64,000 bases of DNA from CAYQJS01 sp964417895 (GCA_964417895.1 CAYQJS010000030.1:1-64000); one strand, 5' to 3'. Counted from the stretch's first letter, positions 41,338 to 50,245 are shown. Notes: generated from the letters alone by a model not told the origin. Numbers and translations: made by a program.

Positions 41338-43068
41338 CTACTCCAATGTCCACGTGTGGACGTCGATCGTCGTGTTGCGTCCCAGACCCGCGAACGGCTT
41401 CGGGCCCACCAGGCTCCTGCGGTGCGCGAAGACGTCGACGTTGTAGAAAAGTGGGATGTAGGCAACGTCGTCGAGCAGTTGTTTGTGGAGGTCGGCTTCT
41501 CGCTCGGTGCGGCCGTCAGGATCGAGGCTGACCCGCCAGCTATCGAACAGCCGCTCGAAGCTGGGATTGCTGTACCCGCCGGTGTTGGCGCCGCGCCACC
41601 GCGTCTGGGGGCTCGAGATCAGGGACGTGAGGAATCGGTCCCAGTAGCTGTCATCGAGGGAAGCACTGCGCATGACGCTGTGGGAGATCCCCCGCCGCTC
41701 TTCGACGTTCGTGGCGTTGTCGGGGACGATGTCGGGGTCGGAGGTGATGCCGCCTGCCCTGAACCCATCCACGATCACCAGCCCCTCCGCCAGGTCCGAT
41801 TCGCCCACGACGGCCGGATTGTGGATCAATACCGTGCCGGCGGCGTTGCGTCGAACGCCGTCGGAGCCCCGCGGCCAGCCCGCGGCGTCCAGCAAGCGCT
41901 CACCCTGAGCACGGTCGAACGGGTATCTGGGGATGCCGCGCTGCTCCAGCCTGGCGTACACCGGCCCCGTCTGCATCAGGGCGAGGTCGCCCACCGTTGA
42001 GAGGCCGTGGATGATAGTATCGACCAGCGCCTGACGCTCGATCAGGTGCGCCATGGCCTGCCGCACGCGAACGTCGCTGGCCCAGGGGAGCGTGGGGTCG
42101 CGGAACTGGAGCTGCATCTGCCGCAGGCGGTTCTTCACGACGCCCACTGTGCCGCCCCCCGACGACTCCCATTGTCGCTTCAGGTCGGCCGCCTGAGCCG
42201 CCTCCAGGGATCCGACGGGCGCCATGTCGATGTCGCCCGCGAGAAGATTTGCGGCCAATGTGTTCACGTCTAGGATGTATCGGACGATGAGACGGTCCAC
42301 CCTGGGGCGGCCAAACACGAAGTCGTCGAACGCGGCCGCTTCGATCTGGCTCCCGAACGTGCGGCTCGTCATCCGAAACGGGCCGAGGCCCACCCACTGG
42401 GTGGTCCAGATGGGGCTGTTGGCGAGCCCCTCGGCGCCGGCTAGCGCGTAGAGGTCCTGGAGCAAATGGCGCGGCACCGGAGGGAACTCGGGAGAGCCGG
42501 CCACCGCGGCACCATTGAAGACCTGCGGATAGCGCAGGACGAGCGTCTGGGGATCGGGGGTGAGGGCCTCACCGATGAAGCGCACGGCGCGCGGGACGCT
42601 CCTGGGGCTCGCCGGGTCCCTGAAGACGCGCATGGAGAACGCGAAGTCCTCGGAGGTGACCGGAGCGCCATCCTGCCACTTGAGATTCGGTTTGAGCTGC
42701 CAGGTGACCTCCATGCTGCCGTCAGGGAGGGCTTTCCAGTCACCATCGGCGACCGACGGGACCTTGACCGCGAGCTTCGGCAGGAGGTTGCCATTCGCAT
42801 CGAAGAAGGTGAGGCCGGCGTTGAAGAGGTCGCCATGCTCGCGGGCATCGGCCCCGGACCCGCCATAGACGGTGTCCGGCTCTTCCTTGAACGCGATGCG
42901 CAGCGTCTTCGGCCCGCTGCTCGTGCCGCCACTCTGGGGGGCGGTGCCCGGGGCAGTGCTTGGGGCCGAGCATGAGGCAAGGACCATGGCCAGGCTTGCA
43001 ACGAGCAGCGCAGCACCATTGAGCCGCGCGCCGCCCCGGTAACCACTGTGGTCTGACGCACCCACCAT
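41338..43068 (-). CDS. ABC transporter substrate-binding lipoprotein, family 5
   Basis: This 576-aa protein has a basic N-region and a lipobox LASC (Cys near 33). WQDGAPVTSEDFAFSMRV (a W-x-DG variant) lies near residues 130-147, and VRQAMAHLIERQALVDTIIHG is in the second lobe. Downstream on the same strand, 69 bp away, is the bicupin gene, so the two probably share a transcript. The mature N-terminus is a Ser/Pro/Gly-rich linker. Confidence 0.86.
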   Translation of the reverse strand: MVGASDHSGYRGGARLNGAALLVASLAMVLASCSAPSTAPGTAPQSGGTSSGPKTLRIAFKEEPDTVYGGSGADAREHGDLFNAGLTFFDANGNLLPKLAVKVPSVADGDWKALPDGSMEVTWQLKPNLKWQDGAPVTSEDFAFSMRVFRDPASPRSVPRAVRFIGEALTPDPQTLVLRYPQVFNGAAVAGSPEFPPVPRHLLQDLYALAGAEGLANSPIWTTQWVGLGPFRMTSRTFGSQIEAAAFDDFVFGRPRVDRLIVRYILDVNTLAANLLAGDIDMAPVGSLEAAQAADLKRQWESSGGGTVGVVKNRLRQMQLQFRDPTLPWASDVRVRQAMAHLIERQALVDTIIHGLSTVGDLALMQTGPVYARLEQRGIPRYPFDRAQGERLLDAAGWPRGSDGVRRNAAGTVLIHNPAVVGESDLAEGLVIVDGFRAGGITSDPDIVPDNATNVEERRGISHSVMRSASLDDSYWDRFLTSLISSPQTRWRGANTGGYSNPSFERLFDSWRVSLDPDGRTEREADLHKQLLDDVAYIPLFYNVDVFAHRRSLVGPKPFAGLGRNTTIDVHTWTLE

Positions 43069-43394
43069 TTCGCTGCTCCTTTGTGCCCGTCCCCACAGCT
43101 TACCAGGGGCATGAATCGCGTGAACCTATCGTGGGGCGGCGTCAACTTCCGGATTGGCCGCCCGCGCCGCGGTTGACACGGCTCAGAGCGCAGCATACCT
43201 TTGGCCTTCGGGGTGCAGATCAAGGGAACTGTCTCTACGAGGCAGTTCCCTCCCCCCTTGAGGGGGAGGGGTAGGGAGGGGGGTGCGTCACCGCAAGCCA
43301 CCCCCTTGCGAACAATGTCCACCTCAGTGCCAGGCCGCCGCTCCGCTCCTCGTTGCATCAGGCCTCGGAAGTCAAACCCGGGAGGTTAGCGACG
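43069..43394. other. Divergent intergenic region
   Basis: Contains the GC-rich repeat at 43246-43290 and the presumed promoters for the SBP and the alpha/beta-hydrolase-domain gene. No gene is seen. Confidence 0.5.
43246..43290. repeat. GC-rich intergenic repeat
   Basis: TTCCCTCCCCCCTTGAGGGG hairpin followed by AGGGGTAGGGAGGGGGGTG, a family member in a divergent promoter region. Confidence 0.55.
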
Positions 43395-45329
43395 ATGGCC
43401 GTCGTTGAGCTTCAACTTCGCGCCCGTTCGCCCCTGGCCGACGGTGCATCCTTCGGCCGAGTGGGGCCCTATGAGCGGCTGGATGGCACCATCCGCTTCG
43501 CTGTAGACCCGGCGCACCCCGCCAACCGCTGCATCGTTGACCTCGACCGGGCGGCGGGGGCGGGCGATGGACTCGCCCATTTCCAGGGCGACTTTTGCCT
43601 CGTCCAGCCCACCGATCCCACCCGCGGCAATGGCCGCCTCCTCTTCGACGTCGTCAACCGCGGCCGGAAGGTTGCCGTGCGCCTCTTCAACCGCCTCCCG
43701 TCGCCGGCTGTCCCCACGGAGGAGATCGACCTGGGCGACGAATTCCTGATGCGACGGGGGTGGACCATCGCCTGGTGCGGCTGGCAGTGGGACGTGGTGC
43801 CTGGCCCGGGGCTGATGGCGTTCGAGGCGCCCCAGGCCCTGGCAGCGGACGGGCAACCCATTCAGGGCCAGGTGCTCTGCGAGTTCCAGCCCGTAGACCG
43901 AGACCGAGATCGCCTGCTCGCCGACCGGATCCACCATCCGTACGTCGCCGCGGACACCGATGACCCGGAGGCAGAGCTGGCGGTGCGGGACTGGACGGAT
44001 GGCCCGCGGACGGTGATTCCCCGTAGCCGGTGGCGCTTCGCGCGCGACGAGAACGGGCGGCCGGTGCCCGACGATCGCCACATCTGGCTGGAGGGCGGCT
44101 TTGAGCCGGGGCGAGTCTATGAGGTGATCTACCGGACCCGCGTCTGTCCGGTGGTGGGGACGGGCCTCCTGGCGGTACGGGACACCGTTTCCTTCCTGCG
44201 CCACGGCACCACGGCGGCAGCGAACCCCTGCGCCGGGCGGATCCAACACACGTACGGGTTCGGCATGTCCCAGAGCGGCCGATTCCTCCGCCACTTCCTC
44301 TATCTGGGACTGAACGTCGACGAGGCCGGGCGCCAGGTGTTCGACGGCCTCAATATTCACGTCGCGGGCGCGCGGCGGGGCGAGTTCAATCACCGCTACG
44401 GCCAGCCCTCGTCCTCGTCGATCCGTAGCTTCGGCCACTTGCCGCCTTTCCACACCGACCAACTGCTGGAGCGGCAACGGGCGGTTGGGGGAGTGCCCCG
44501 CATCGTCGAGACGAACACAACCGCGGAGTACTGGCGCGGCGATTGCTCCCTCCTCCACACCGACCCGGAGGGAGTTCGTGACGTGGAGCCGCCGACGGAG
44601 GTGAGGCTCTATCACTTTGCTGGCACGCAGCACGGACCCGGACGTATGCCGCCGGAATTCCTGGGGCCGGATGGATCGCGCAGCGCCAACCCCTCGAACG
44701 TCGTGGACTACGCGCCGCTCCTCAGGGCGGCGCTCGAGAACCTGGACCAGTGGGTGAGCGGCGGAGTCGAGCCCCCAGCCAGCAGCTATCCCCACCTCTC
44801 GGACGGTACCGCCGTGACACGGGCCGATGCGCTGCAGGGCTTCAGCAGGATCCGTGGGATCGCCGTGCCCCTGGAGGAACAGCTACCGACCATGCCCAGG
44901 GTCGAGGTGGGGCCCGACGCAGCGCGGGGAGTCGGCAGCTTCCCCGCGACGATTGGGGAGGCGTATCGAACCTATGTCCCCGCGGTCGATGCCGACGGTA
45001 ACGAGCTGGCGGGCATTCGCCATCCTGATCTGGTGGTCCCAGTCGCGACGTACACCGGCTGGAACCTACGGGACCCCGAGACCGGTGGGACCGGCCAGAT
45101 CATCAGCATGCTGGGCTCGACATTCCCCTTTCTCGCCACGGAGGAGGAACGAGCCAGGACCTCCGACCCACGGCCCGCCATCCTCGCCCGCTACAAGGAC
45201 CTGGACGACTACCTGGCGCGGGTCCGTGCCGCGGCGGAGGAGCTGGTAGGCCAACGCTACTTACTGCCCGAGGATGTCGACGTTGTGGTCGACACGGCGC
45301 GCGAGCGCTACCAGGCGTATGTGGGTTGA
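43395..45329 (+). CDS. Alpha/beta hydrolase domain protein (PF20091-like)
   Basis: This 644-aa protein begins MAVVELQLRARSPLADGASFGRVGPYERLDGTIRFAVDPAHP and has GRLLFDVVNRGRKVAVRLFNR near 86-106. It then has FGMSQSGRFLRHFLYLGLNVD near 292-312, where GMSQSG is a nucleophile elbow, and VRLYHFAGTQHG near 410-421 for the His. This is the large single-domain family found widely in soil bacteria; some members are extracellular esterases, but no signal peptide is present here. GGGAGG lies 9 nt before ATG 43395. It might process the ligand bound by the divergent SBP. Confidence 0.8.
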   Translation: MAVVELQLRARSPLADGASFGRVGPYERLDGTIRFAVDPAHPANRCIVDLDRAAGAGDGLAHFQGDFCLVQPTDPTRGNGRLLFDVVNRGRKVAVRLFNRLPSPAVPTEEIDLGDEFLMRRGWTIAWCGWQWDVVPGPGLMAFEAPQALAADGQPIQGQVLCEFQPVDRDRDRLLADRIHHPYVAADTDDPEAELAVRDWTDGPRTVIPRSRWRFARDENGRPVPDDRHIWLEGGFEPGRVYEVIYRTRVCPVVGTGLLAVRDTVSFLRHGTTAAANPCAGRIQHTYGFGMSQSGRFLRHFLYLGLNVDEAGRQVFDGLNIHVAGARRGEFNHRYGQPSSSSIRSFGHLPPFHTDQLLERQRAVGGVPRIVETNTTAEYWRGDCSLLHTDPEGVRDVEPPTEVRLYHFAGTQHGPGRMPPEFLGPDGSRSANPSNVVDYAPLLRAALENLDQWVSGGVEPPASSYPHLSDGTAVTRADALQGFSRIRGIAVPLEEQLPTMPRVEVGPDAARGVGSFPATIGEAYRTYVPAVDADGNELAGIRHPDLVVPVATYTGWNLRDPETGGTGQIISMLGSTFPFLATEEERARTSDPRPAILARYKDLDDYLARVRAAAEELVGQRYLLPEDVDVVVDTARERYQAYVG

Positions 45330-45351
45330 ACCTGGTAGACGGTCGCCGAAG

Positions 45352-45468
45352 TTCGTGACCCCCCACCCCAACCCTCCCCCGCAAGGGGGGAGGGGGCAGT
45401 CTTCCCTCCCCCTCGACGGGGGAGGGCGAGGGAGAGGGTGACGCACCCACTACTGCAGGGGTCACGAA
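45352..45468. repeat. MITE-like structured repeat, copy B
   Basis: The arms TTCGTGACCCC (45352-45362) and GGGGTCACGAA (45458-45468) pair perfectly over 11 bp. Relative to copy A the fifth arm position changed from C to T with the matching G to A on the other arm, a compensatory pair. The inside shares CCCCGCAAGGGGGGAGGGGG and CTCGACGGGGGAGGG. Confidence 0.75.
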
Positions 45469-45552
45469 TTTTGCGCGACGCTGTACTAGCCCGGGATAGA
45501 CTATTGCCCGACGAGCTGCGCGGTGGGACCGACCACCCATGGGGAGGATGAG

Positions 45553-46650
45553 ATGCGCGTCAAGGCGGCGGTGCTCTATGGCCAGAAACAACCCTATTCA
45601 GTGGAGACGGTGGAGCTGGACCCGCCCAAACGAGGGGAAGTGCTGGTCAAGGTTGGCGCAGCCGGCATCTGTCGGAGCGACCTGCACTTCCAGAAGGGTG
45701 AGGCGACGATCGCCATGCCGGCCGTGCTCGGCCACGAGGGGTCCGGCACCGTGGAAGCCGTGGGCGAGGGCGTCACGATGGTCAAAGCGGGCGACCGCGT
45801 CATCCTGAGCTTCGTGCCCAACTGCGGTCACTGCTATTTCTGCGAGACAGGCCGGCCGCAGCTGTGCGATGCGCACGCTCGAACGTCCGGCAAGCTCTTC
45901 GACAACACGTCGCGGCTGCACACGCTGGCGGGGCAGGACATGGCCCACATGGGCAAGGTGGCCTGCTTCGCCGAGTATGCCGTCGTGCCGCAGGAGGGCT
46001 GTATCCCGGCTCCCGCCGCGGTTGGCTTCCCGCAGATGGCCCTCATCGGCTGCAGCGTCACCACCGGCGTTGGCGCCGCGGTGTTCAACGCCCGGGTTGG
46101 TCCCGGTGACCGCGTCGCGGTCGTCGGCTGCGGCGGCGTGGGTTGCAACATCATCCAGGGAGCCAGGCTGGCGGGCGCCACCACCATCGTGGCGGTCGAC
46201 GTCAAGGAGTCGGCGCTGGAATTCGCCACGGGCTTCGGCGCCACCCACACCGTCAACCCGCGGGACGAGGACGCCGTGAAGCGGGTGCACGAGATCACCG
46301 ACGGCGGCGCCGACTACGCGTTCGAGGCGTACGGCGGTGGCGCAACCACCACGATGGCCGTCGACATGGTGCGCAAGCGCGGCACGGCCGTCATCGTCGG
46401 CATCGCTCCCCTGGGCGAGACGGCGGCCATCGCGCCTGTGTCCATCACCCGCATGGAGAAGACCATTCGCGGCTGTTTCTACGGCTCGAGCCAGCCCCGC
46501 CAGGATATGCCGCGCATCGCCGACTGGTACTCGCGCGGCCTGCTCAACATCGACGGCCTCATCACGCGACGCTACACCCTGGACGACATCAACCGGGCGT
46601 ATGAAGACCTCGAGAGCGACGCCGTCGGCCGCGGAGTAATAGTGCTATAG
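45553..46650 (+). CDS. Zinc-dependent alcohol dehydrogenase (MDR family)
   Basis: This 365-aa medium-chain dehydrogenase has the catalytic-zinc Cys in GICRSD near 37-42, GHEGSG near 62-67, the structural-zinc set NCGHCYFCETGRPQLC near 93-108, and the NAD-binding VVGCGGVGCNIIQGA near 193-207. The long Cys-rich loop and the segment SRLHTLAGQDMAHMGKVACF resemble the S-(hydroxymethyl)mycothiol and aryl-alcohol dehydrogenase branch. GGGGAGG precedes ATG 45553. It probably oxidises a primary or aromatic alcohol with NAD. Confidence 0.88.
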   Translation: MRVKAAVLYGQKQPYSVETVELDPPKRGEVLVKVGAAGICRSDLHFQKGEATIAMPAVLGHEGSGTVEAVGEGVTMVKAGDRVILSFVPNCGHCYFCETGRPQLCDAHARTSGKLFDNTSRLHTLAGQDMAHMGKVACFAEYAVVPQEGCIPAPAAVGFPQMALIGCSVTTGVGAAVFNARVGPGDRVAVVGCGGVGCNIIQGARLAGATTIVAVDVKESALEFATGFGATHTVNPRDEDAVKRVHEITDGGADYAFEAYGGGATTTMAVDMVRKRGTAVIVGIAPLGETAAIAPVSITRMEKTIRGCFYGSSQPRQDMPRIADWYSRGLLNIDGLITRRYTLDDINRAYEDLESDAVGRGVIVL

Positions 46651-46656
46651 CAGCCG

Positions 46657-47109
46657 CTATTCTCCGAAGAAAGCCCCCGGAATGGCCTCCGGATGGGTGC
46701 GGTCCTGGTACCACTCACTCGCCGGCTTGTAGTCCTTGCGCGACGCGCCCGGCACAAAGTCCTTCGTGCGCGCGGTGATGTGCAGGATCACCAGGGGCTT
46801 GTCACCCCCGGCCTTGAACCAGTAGGGGGCTCCGGCGGGAATCATGATCATCTCGTTCTTGCCCAGGACGCCCAGCTCCACGTCGTCCTCGGTGCCGTAG
46901 AAGACGGCCTCGCCATCCAGGATGACCCAGGCCGAATCGGTGCCGGGGTGCGCATGGAGGTTGGTTTCTCCCTCCAGGGGCGCCACAACCTGGACCCCGA
47001 CGCCGAGGGTCTCCGTCCGCGCGAGCGAGTCGCTGGTCTTGCCCTTCCGGATTAGCTGCGGACTGATCTTGGCCAGGGAGAACGGGGCAGGGATCTGGAC
47101 AGCGGTCAT
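46657..47109 (-). CDS. Single-domain cupin
   Basis: This 150-aa protein has one cupin barrel: NLHAHPGTDSAWVILDGEAVF (cupin motif 1, His and Glu ligands near 52-72) and IMIPAGAPYWFKAGGDKPLVIL (motif 2). The usual motif 2 His is replaced by Tyr/Trp, so metal binding may be altered. It is convergent with the alcohol dehydrogenase gene, 6 bp apart. An enzyme or a small-molecule sensor role is possible. Confidence 0.75.
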   Translation of the reverse strand: MTAVQIPAPFSLAKISPQLIRKGKTSDSLARTETLGVGVQVVAPLEGETNLHAHPGTDSAWVILDGEAVFYGTEDDVELGVLGKNEMIMIPAGAPYWFKAGGDKPLVILHITARTKDFVPGASRKDYKPASEWYQDRTHPEAIPGAFFGE

Positions 47110-47170
47110 ACGGGGTTCCTCCTCTGTACGAACTCCCGGCTATGATAGCCGGGCTGGGCCGCCGGTGCTA

Positions 47171-47872
47171 GTGGGTCAGTTAGCACGATGATAGCCATGA
47201 ATTGGTGAGGCGTGAGCGTGACGGCGCCAACGACAAATAGGGCGGCGCGTGTACCCCCGGAGCCACCCAGGGCGTGGCGACGCGCGCGGGCGCGCTCACG
47301 CCGCGCGGCCCGTTTGCCGCCCCACGCGAACGGGGTGGGGGCCGTGTTCCACCCACGCACCGTCGCCGTGAGCCATTCTTTCATATCTTGCGTGCTCTCG
47401 GAGTGCTGGCCGGCCAGCGCCCCGCGGACCACGATACGCTGGATGGACTCGGCCATGTTCAGCCAGGAGCGCCCAGCGGGGTGTGGGATGGCCGGGCCGC
47501 CGCCGTGCTGCCGGTCCAGTGCAGCGAGCCCGACTGCGTTGAAGCGCACCACCAAGTGGGCCACCGCGTGTCTCGACCGCCGGCCAGCAACGCGGGCAGC
47601 GTCGATGAACCGCGCCCCATCGGCCACAGCGAGCAACGCCTTCGCGTGGGCCACCCGATCGGCCCGTTCGCTCCCGGCCCGACTGACACGCTCGAGCTCC
47701 GTCCGCTCGTCGGCCGTCAGGTGTCGGAGCGGATCCTTCCGTCCGCGAGTCATGCCTCGTCGTCTCCCAGCCTGTCTGTTCTCGTGGCAGGCTGGAATAG
47801 CCTGCTCCACTGCGTGCCTCAATTTCGTTACGCTACCCTTCGCTACGGTCACAATCGTGCTAACTGACCCAC
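47171..47872. mobile_element. IS630-type element with internal deletion
   Basis: Perfect 19-bp terminal inverted repeats GTGGGTCAGTTAGCACGAT (47171-47189) and its complement (47854-47872) are each flanked by TA, the IS630 target duplication. The 702-bp element holds one truncated transposase frame and so cannot move on its own, but could be mobilised in trans. Confidence 0.85.
47190..47753 (-). pseudogene. IS630 transposase with DDE core deleted
   Basis: From ATG 47753, residues 1-90 form the HTH part (MTRGRKDPLRHLTADERTEL ... GLAALDRQHGGG). This joins in frame to the C-terminal end SWLNMAESIQRIVVRGALAG and TATVRGWNTAPTPFAWGG, which normally surrounds the last catalytic Glu. The middle, with the first two catalytic Asp residues, is missing. 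The frame continues past the left terminal repeat to 47106, so the natural stop is also lost. Confidence 0.75.
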
Positions 47873-48015
47873 TAGGCACTCGCCGCGGTGGTCGAGCTGG
47901 GGAATTACCCCAGGGTCCGATCCGTGAGCAACTCTCGCATGTGGCTTCAGTAGTGATCCTCTCGATCGCACCGCAGGTTTCGAGCATATCCCAGAGGAAA
48001 GTCGGGTCGCGGGCC

Positions 48016-48348
48016 TCAGGTTGCATAGACGAGGCGCCGCGTCCCCAGGATCTCGTGCCGAAGAAATGGGTTTCGGAGCGACGGTTCGGTCATCACATCA
48101 ACGGGGCGACCGATGATCTCTGCCAGTTCCTCCTCCAGGTCGAAGAAAGCGAGCCCGGGGGTCTTGCCTTCGTCAAACTCGACCAGGACATCCACGTCAC
48201 TATCAGGGCCGAAGCCTTGCCGCAGCACCGAGCCGAAGAGCCACAGTTTCCGAATGTGGCGTTTGCGGGTAGTGGCGCCGTGGGCAATCATGAACCGGGT
48301 GGAGTCAGGCTCGCGAGGTAGAGCAGCGCCCTTCTTGCTCGGTGGCAA
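48016..48348 (-). CDS. MNT-type nucleotidyltransferase domain protein
   Basis: This 110-aa protein has the minimal nucleotidyltransferase motif LWLFGSVLRQGFGPDSDVDVLVEF (GS then D-x-D) near residues 35-58 and LEEELAEIIGRPVDVMTEP after it. MNT proteins usually pair with HEPN (HepT-like) proteins, where they AMPylate and neutralise the RNase toxin. No HEPN frame is adjacent. A second start (MIAHGATTRKRH) is possible. It sits inside the toxin-antitoxin-rich part of the island. Confidence 0.75.
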   Translation of the reverse strand: MPPSKKGAALPREPDSTRFMIAHGATTRKRHIRKLWLFGSVLRQGFGPDSDVDVLVEFDEGKTPGLAFFDLEEELAEIIGRPVDVMTEPSLRNPFLRHEILGTRRLVYAT

Positions 48349-48490
48349 ACTGGTCCAACCGTAGCAACTGGTTAGCGGCGGTCTCTTGCGTCAGCAGCCG
48401 AGCGGCGCGCTCGAGACACTGGATCTTGAGGCCCACATTGAGCCGCTGGCGGGTTAGTCCGATGCCAGCGCGGCGACGGCCTTCTGCTTG

Positions 48491-48742
48491 CTACTGCTGG
48501 TGGAGCCGCGTGAAATCCCGTTGATTCTGCGTGGCGATTGCAGCGCCGAGATCGGTGGCCGTTCGCAGCCGTTGGTCGTCGCTCTGCCCCTTCAGCCCGA
48601 GCTCGTTCGCTACATAAACCAAGTGGCCCGCCGCTCGAAGCTGGCGGGCCACGTCTTTCTTTTCGAGACATTCGTCAAGATATAAGGCCAGCAAGGCGTG
48701 TCCTCTTCGCGTCGCGGACGGCTTCCTGGTACTCCTGCTCAT
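48491..48742 (-). CDS. DUF5615-type toxin (copy 3)
   Basis: This 83-aa protein (LALYLDECLEKKDVARQLRA, ANELGLKGQSDDQRLRTATD, IATQNQRDFTRLHQQ) keeps the acidic residues of DUF5615 (PIN-like) proteins through the TQNQRDF segment. It is the least damaged of the three related copies. The N-terminal 15 residues may not be translated if an internal TTG is used. Its DUF433 partner upstream is truncated, so it may be inactive or controlled by another copy. Confidence 0.6.
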   Translation of the reverse strand: MSRSTRKPSATRRGHALLALYLDECLEKKDVARQLRAAGHLVYVANELGLKGQSDDQRLRTATDLGAAIATQNQRDFTRLHQQ

Positions 48743-48960
48743 CAGCTTGGATCGTCTTCTCAGACGTGCGACGCAGATTCTCGGGAAGCAAACTCAGCGA
48801 GTATTGCTGAGCCTCTTCGTCCCGCCTTCGGATCTCGTCCATTTCGTCCGGGTGCTCGCATGCATAGGCCAGGGCCTCAAACACCGCTGGCAGGGGTAGG
48901 TCGCGACTTTCCGCGAGGTGCTCGGCCGATTCGCCACCGAACGGACAAATTTGGCCAGTA
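48675..48960 (-). pseudogene. DUF433 antitoxin remnant (copy 3)
   Basis: The C-terminal part (VFEALAYACEHPDEMDEIRR and the following helix) is intact. The N-terminal portion present in copy 2 is deleted and joined to the XRE gene end near 48955. The whole block is about 93% identical to 35.62-35.88 kb by eye. Confidence 0.65.
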
Positions 48961-49438
48961 GGTCTGCTGTGGCATGGCCGAGTGCCTTCGCCAGCGTCAT
49001 CAGCGTTGCAAAGCGAGGCGACCGATCCCCGTTTTCGATGCGCACGACTGTGACGCGCCCAATTCCGGCGGCTTTCGCGAGTTCTTCCTGGGTCATCCTT
49101 TGGGACTCACGGAGTCGTCGGATGCGGTCGCCAAGAGATGACCGCCCGGCTGCGGCAACGCTCTCGATTCGAGGACGGTAGGAGGGGTCACAGTAGTGAC
49201 GCGCGAAATCCCATGGAAGCTCAACGGTTTCTCCGCGGCGGTTTCGCAGCACAACCTCGTACGGGTTCGGCAGATCCATGCCGTCGAGATTTGAGAGGCT
49301 GCCGATCTCGGGGATGTCACCGAAACTGATCATGCCTGTGCACCCGTCGGCAACGACCAACTCGATCCCCTGATCCGAGGCCTCGGCCCGGGTCATCATC
49401 CGATCAGCGTTCTTCACGTGGACGGCCAGGCGGGCCAC
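48794..49438 (-). CDS. DUF2442-XRE protein with altered C-terminus (copy 2)
   Basis: Residues 1-160 closely match the 162-aa protein at 36098-36586 (NPYEVVLRNRRGETVELPWD, RESQRMTQEELAKAAGIGR). A deletion removed its stop, and the frame runs on for about 55 residues through the DUF433 gene in a different frame (VANRPSTSRKVATYPCQR). The XRE domain remains intact, so DNA binding could persist. Confidence 0.65.
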   Translation of the reverse strand: MARLAVHVKNADRMMTRAEASDQGIELVVADGCTGMISFGDIPEIGSLSNLDGMDLPNPYEVVLRNRRGETVELPWDFARHYCDPSYRPRIESVAAAGRSSLGDRIRRLRESQRMTQEELAKAAGIGRVTVVRIENGDRSPRFATLMTLAKALGHATADLLAKFVRSVANRPSTSRKVATYPCQRCLRPWPMHASTRTKWTRSEGGTKRLSNTR

Positions 49439-49511
49439 GGCCTACCTCCTGTGGGATACACAGCCTCAGGCTGCCACAAACTTCGAATCAAACCGGCCGT
49501 GAGTCCGACGG

Positions 49512-49862
49512 TTACAGCGGCAAGTACCGGACCTGTGCCTCCCACTCACCTTCGAGGCGGGCGTCTGCAAGGAGCAGAATGTCCTCAATGATTGGACCGA
49601 GACTCATGCCCTGGCCGATCACGAAAACGCCCGGCATCGCGTGGCCGGACTGCACCCGCTCGTAGGCATAGCCAACGAGTGTCGACACGTCACTGGTGAG
49701 CACGACCCGGCCCTCTGCCGCGGCCCATTGGAGGATCGTCGGATCCTCGGCTCCGGCCAAGCCGGCATCCTGAATCCGCACAAGGTCGAGGTGGGGCTAA
49801 CGCCTGAGTACAGCGCGAACGATGTCACCATGGACGCTTTCGTCCACGAGATACCGCAGCAT
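49512..49862 (-). pseudogene. DUF5615-type toxin with in-frame amber (copy 4, second subtype)
   Basis: From ATG 49862 the frame reads MLRYLVDESVHGDIVRAVLR, then R and TAG at 49799-49797, then PHLDLVRIQDAGLAGAEDP and WAAAEGRVVLTSDVSTLV. The rest reads to a natural end at 49512. The acid residues of the family (DES, AEDP, TSD) are present on both sides, so one nonsense change separates it from an intact toxin. Internal restart at GTG 49781 is possible but would lose the first acidic residue. Confidence 0.75.
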
Positions 49863-49877
49863 CTGCGCCCGTAGCGG

Positions 49878-50222
49878 CTACAACCGTTGAGCCGGCCGTC
49901 GGGCGAGGAGGCGCTCTCGGATGCCTCGCGGCTCAAAGTGCGACTCGATGCGCGCGCGCAGGGCATCGGCGTCCCGTCTCCGCTCCGCCACATAGGTATC
50001 CACGTCCGCACGGTGGCGGAGATAGTAGGCGAGTACGGCGTACAGGTCTGCCAACCCAAGCGTCGGGTAGCTGAGGGCGATCTCCTCTCCGGATTTACCT
50101 GCGTTGAAGGCTTCGACCACCGTGTCCAGAGGGAGACGTGTGCCTTCTACGAGCACGACCCCGTCCGCCGAGGGGGTGAGTGGAACTCGCTCGGTTGCCT
50201 CGGGCTCGATCGACAGGCTCAT
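49878..50222 (-). CDS. DUF433 antitoxin-type protein (second subtype)
   Basis: This 114-aa protein has PLTPSADGVVLVEGTRLPLDTVVEAFNAGKSGEEIALSYPTLGLADLYAVLAYYL, a clear DUF433 core near residues 18-75, and then an Arg-rich tail. GGAGG lies 8 nt before ATG 50222. It precedes its DUF5615 partner by 15 bp. Since that toxin has an amber codon, the antitoxin may be the only active product. Confidence 0.75.
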   Translation of the reverse strand: MSLSIEPEATERVPLTPSADGVVLVEGTRLPLDTVVEAFNAGKSGEEIALSYPTLGLADLYAVLAYYLRHRADVDTYVAERRRDADALRARIESHFEPRGIRERLLARRPAQRL

Positions 50223-50245
50223 GATCGGCGCCTCCGCCAACTATC

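Noticed and set aside
47212..48321. Long plus-strand frame across the IS630 element
   Set aside because: It is antisense to the transposase remnant and crosses both terminal repeats.
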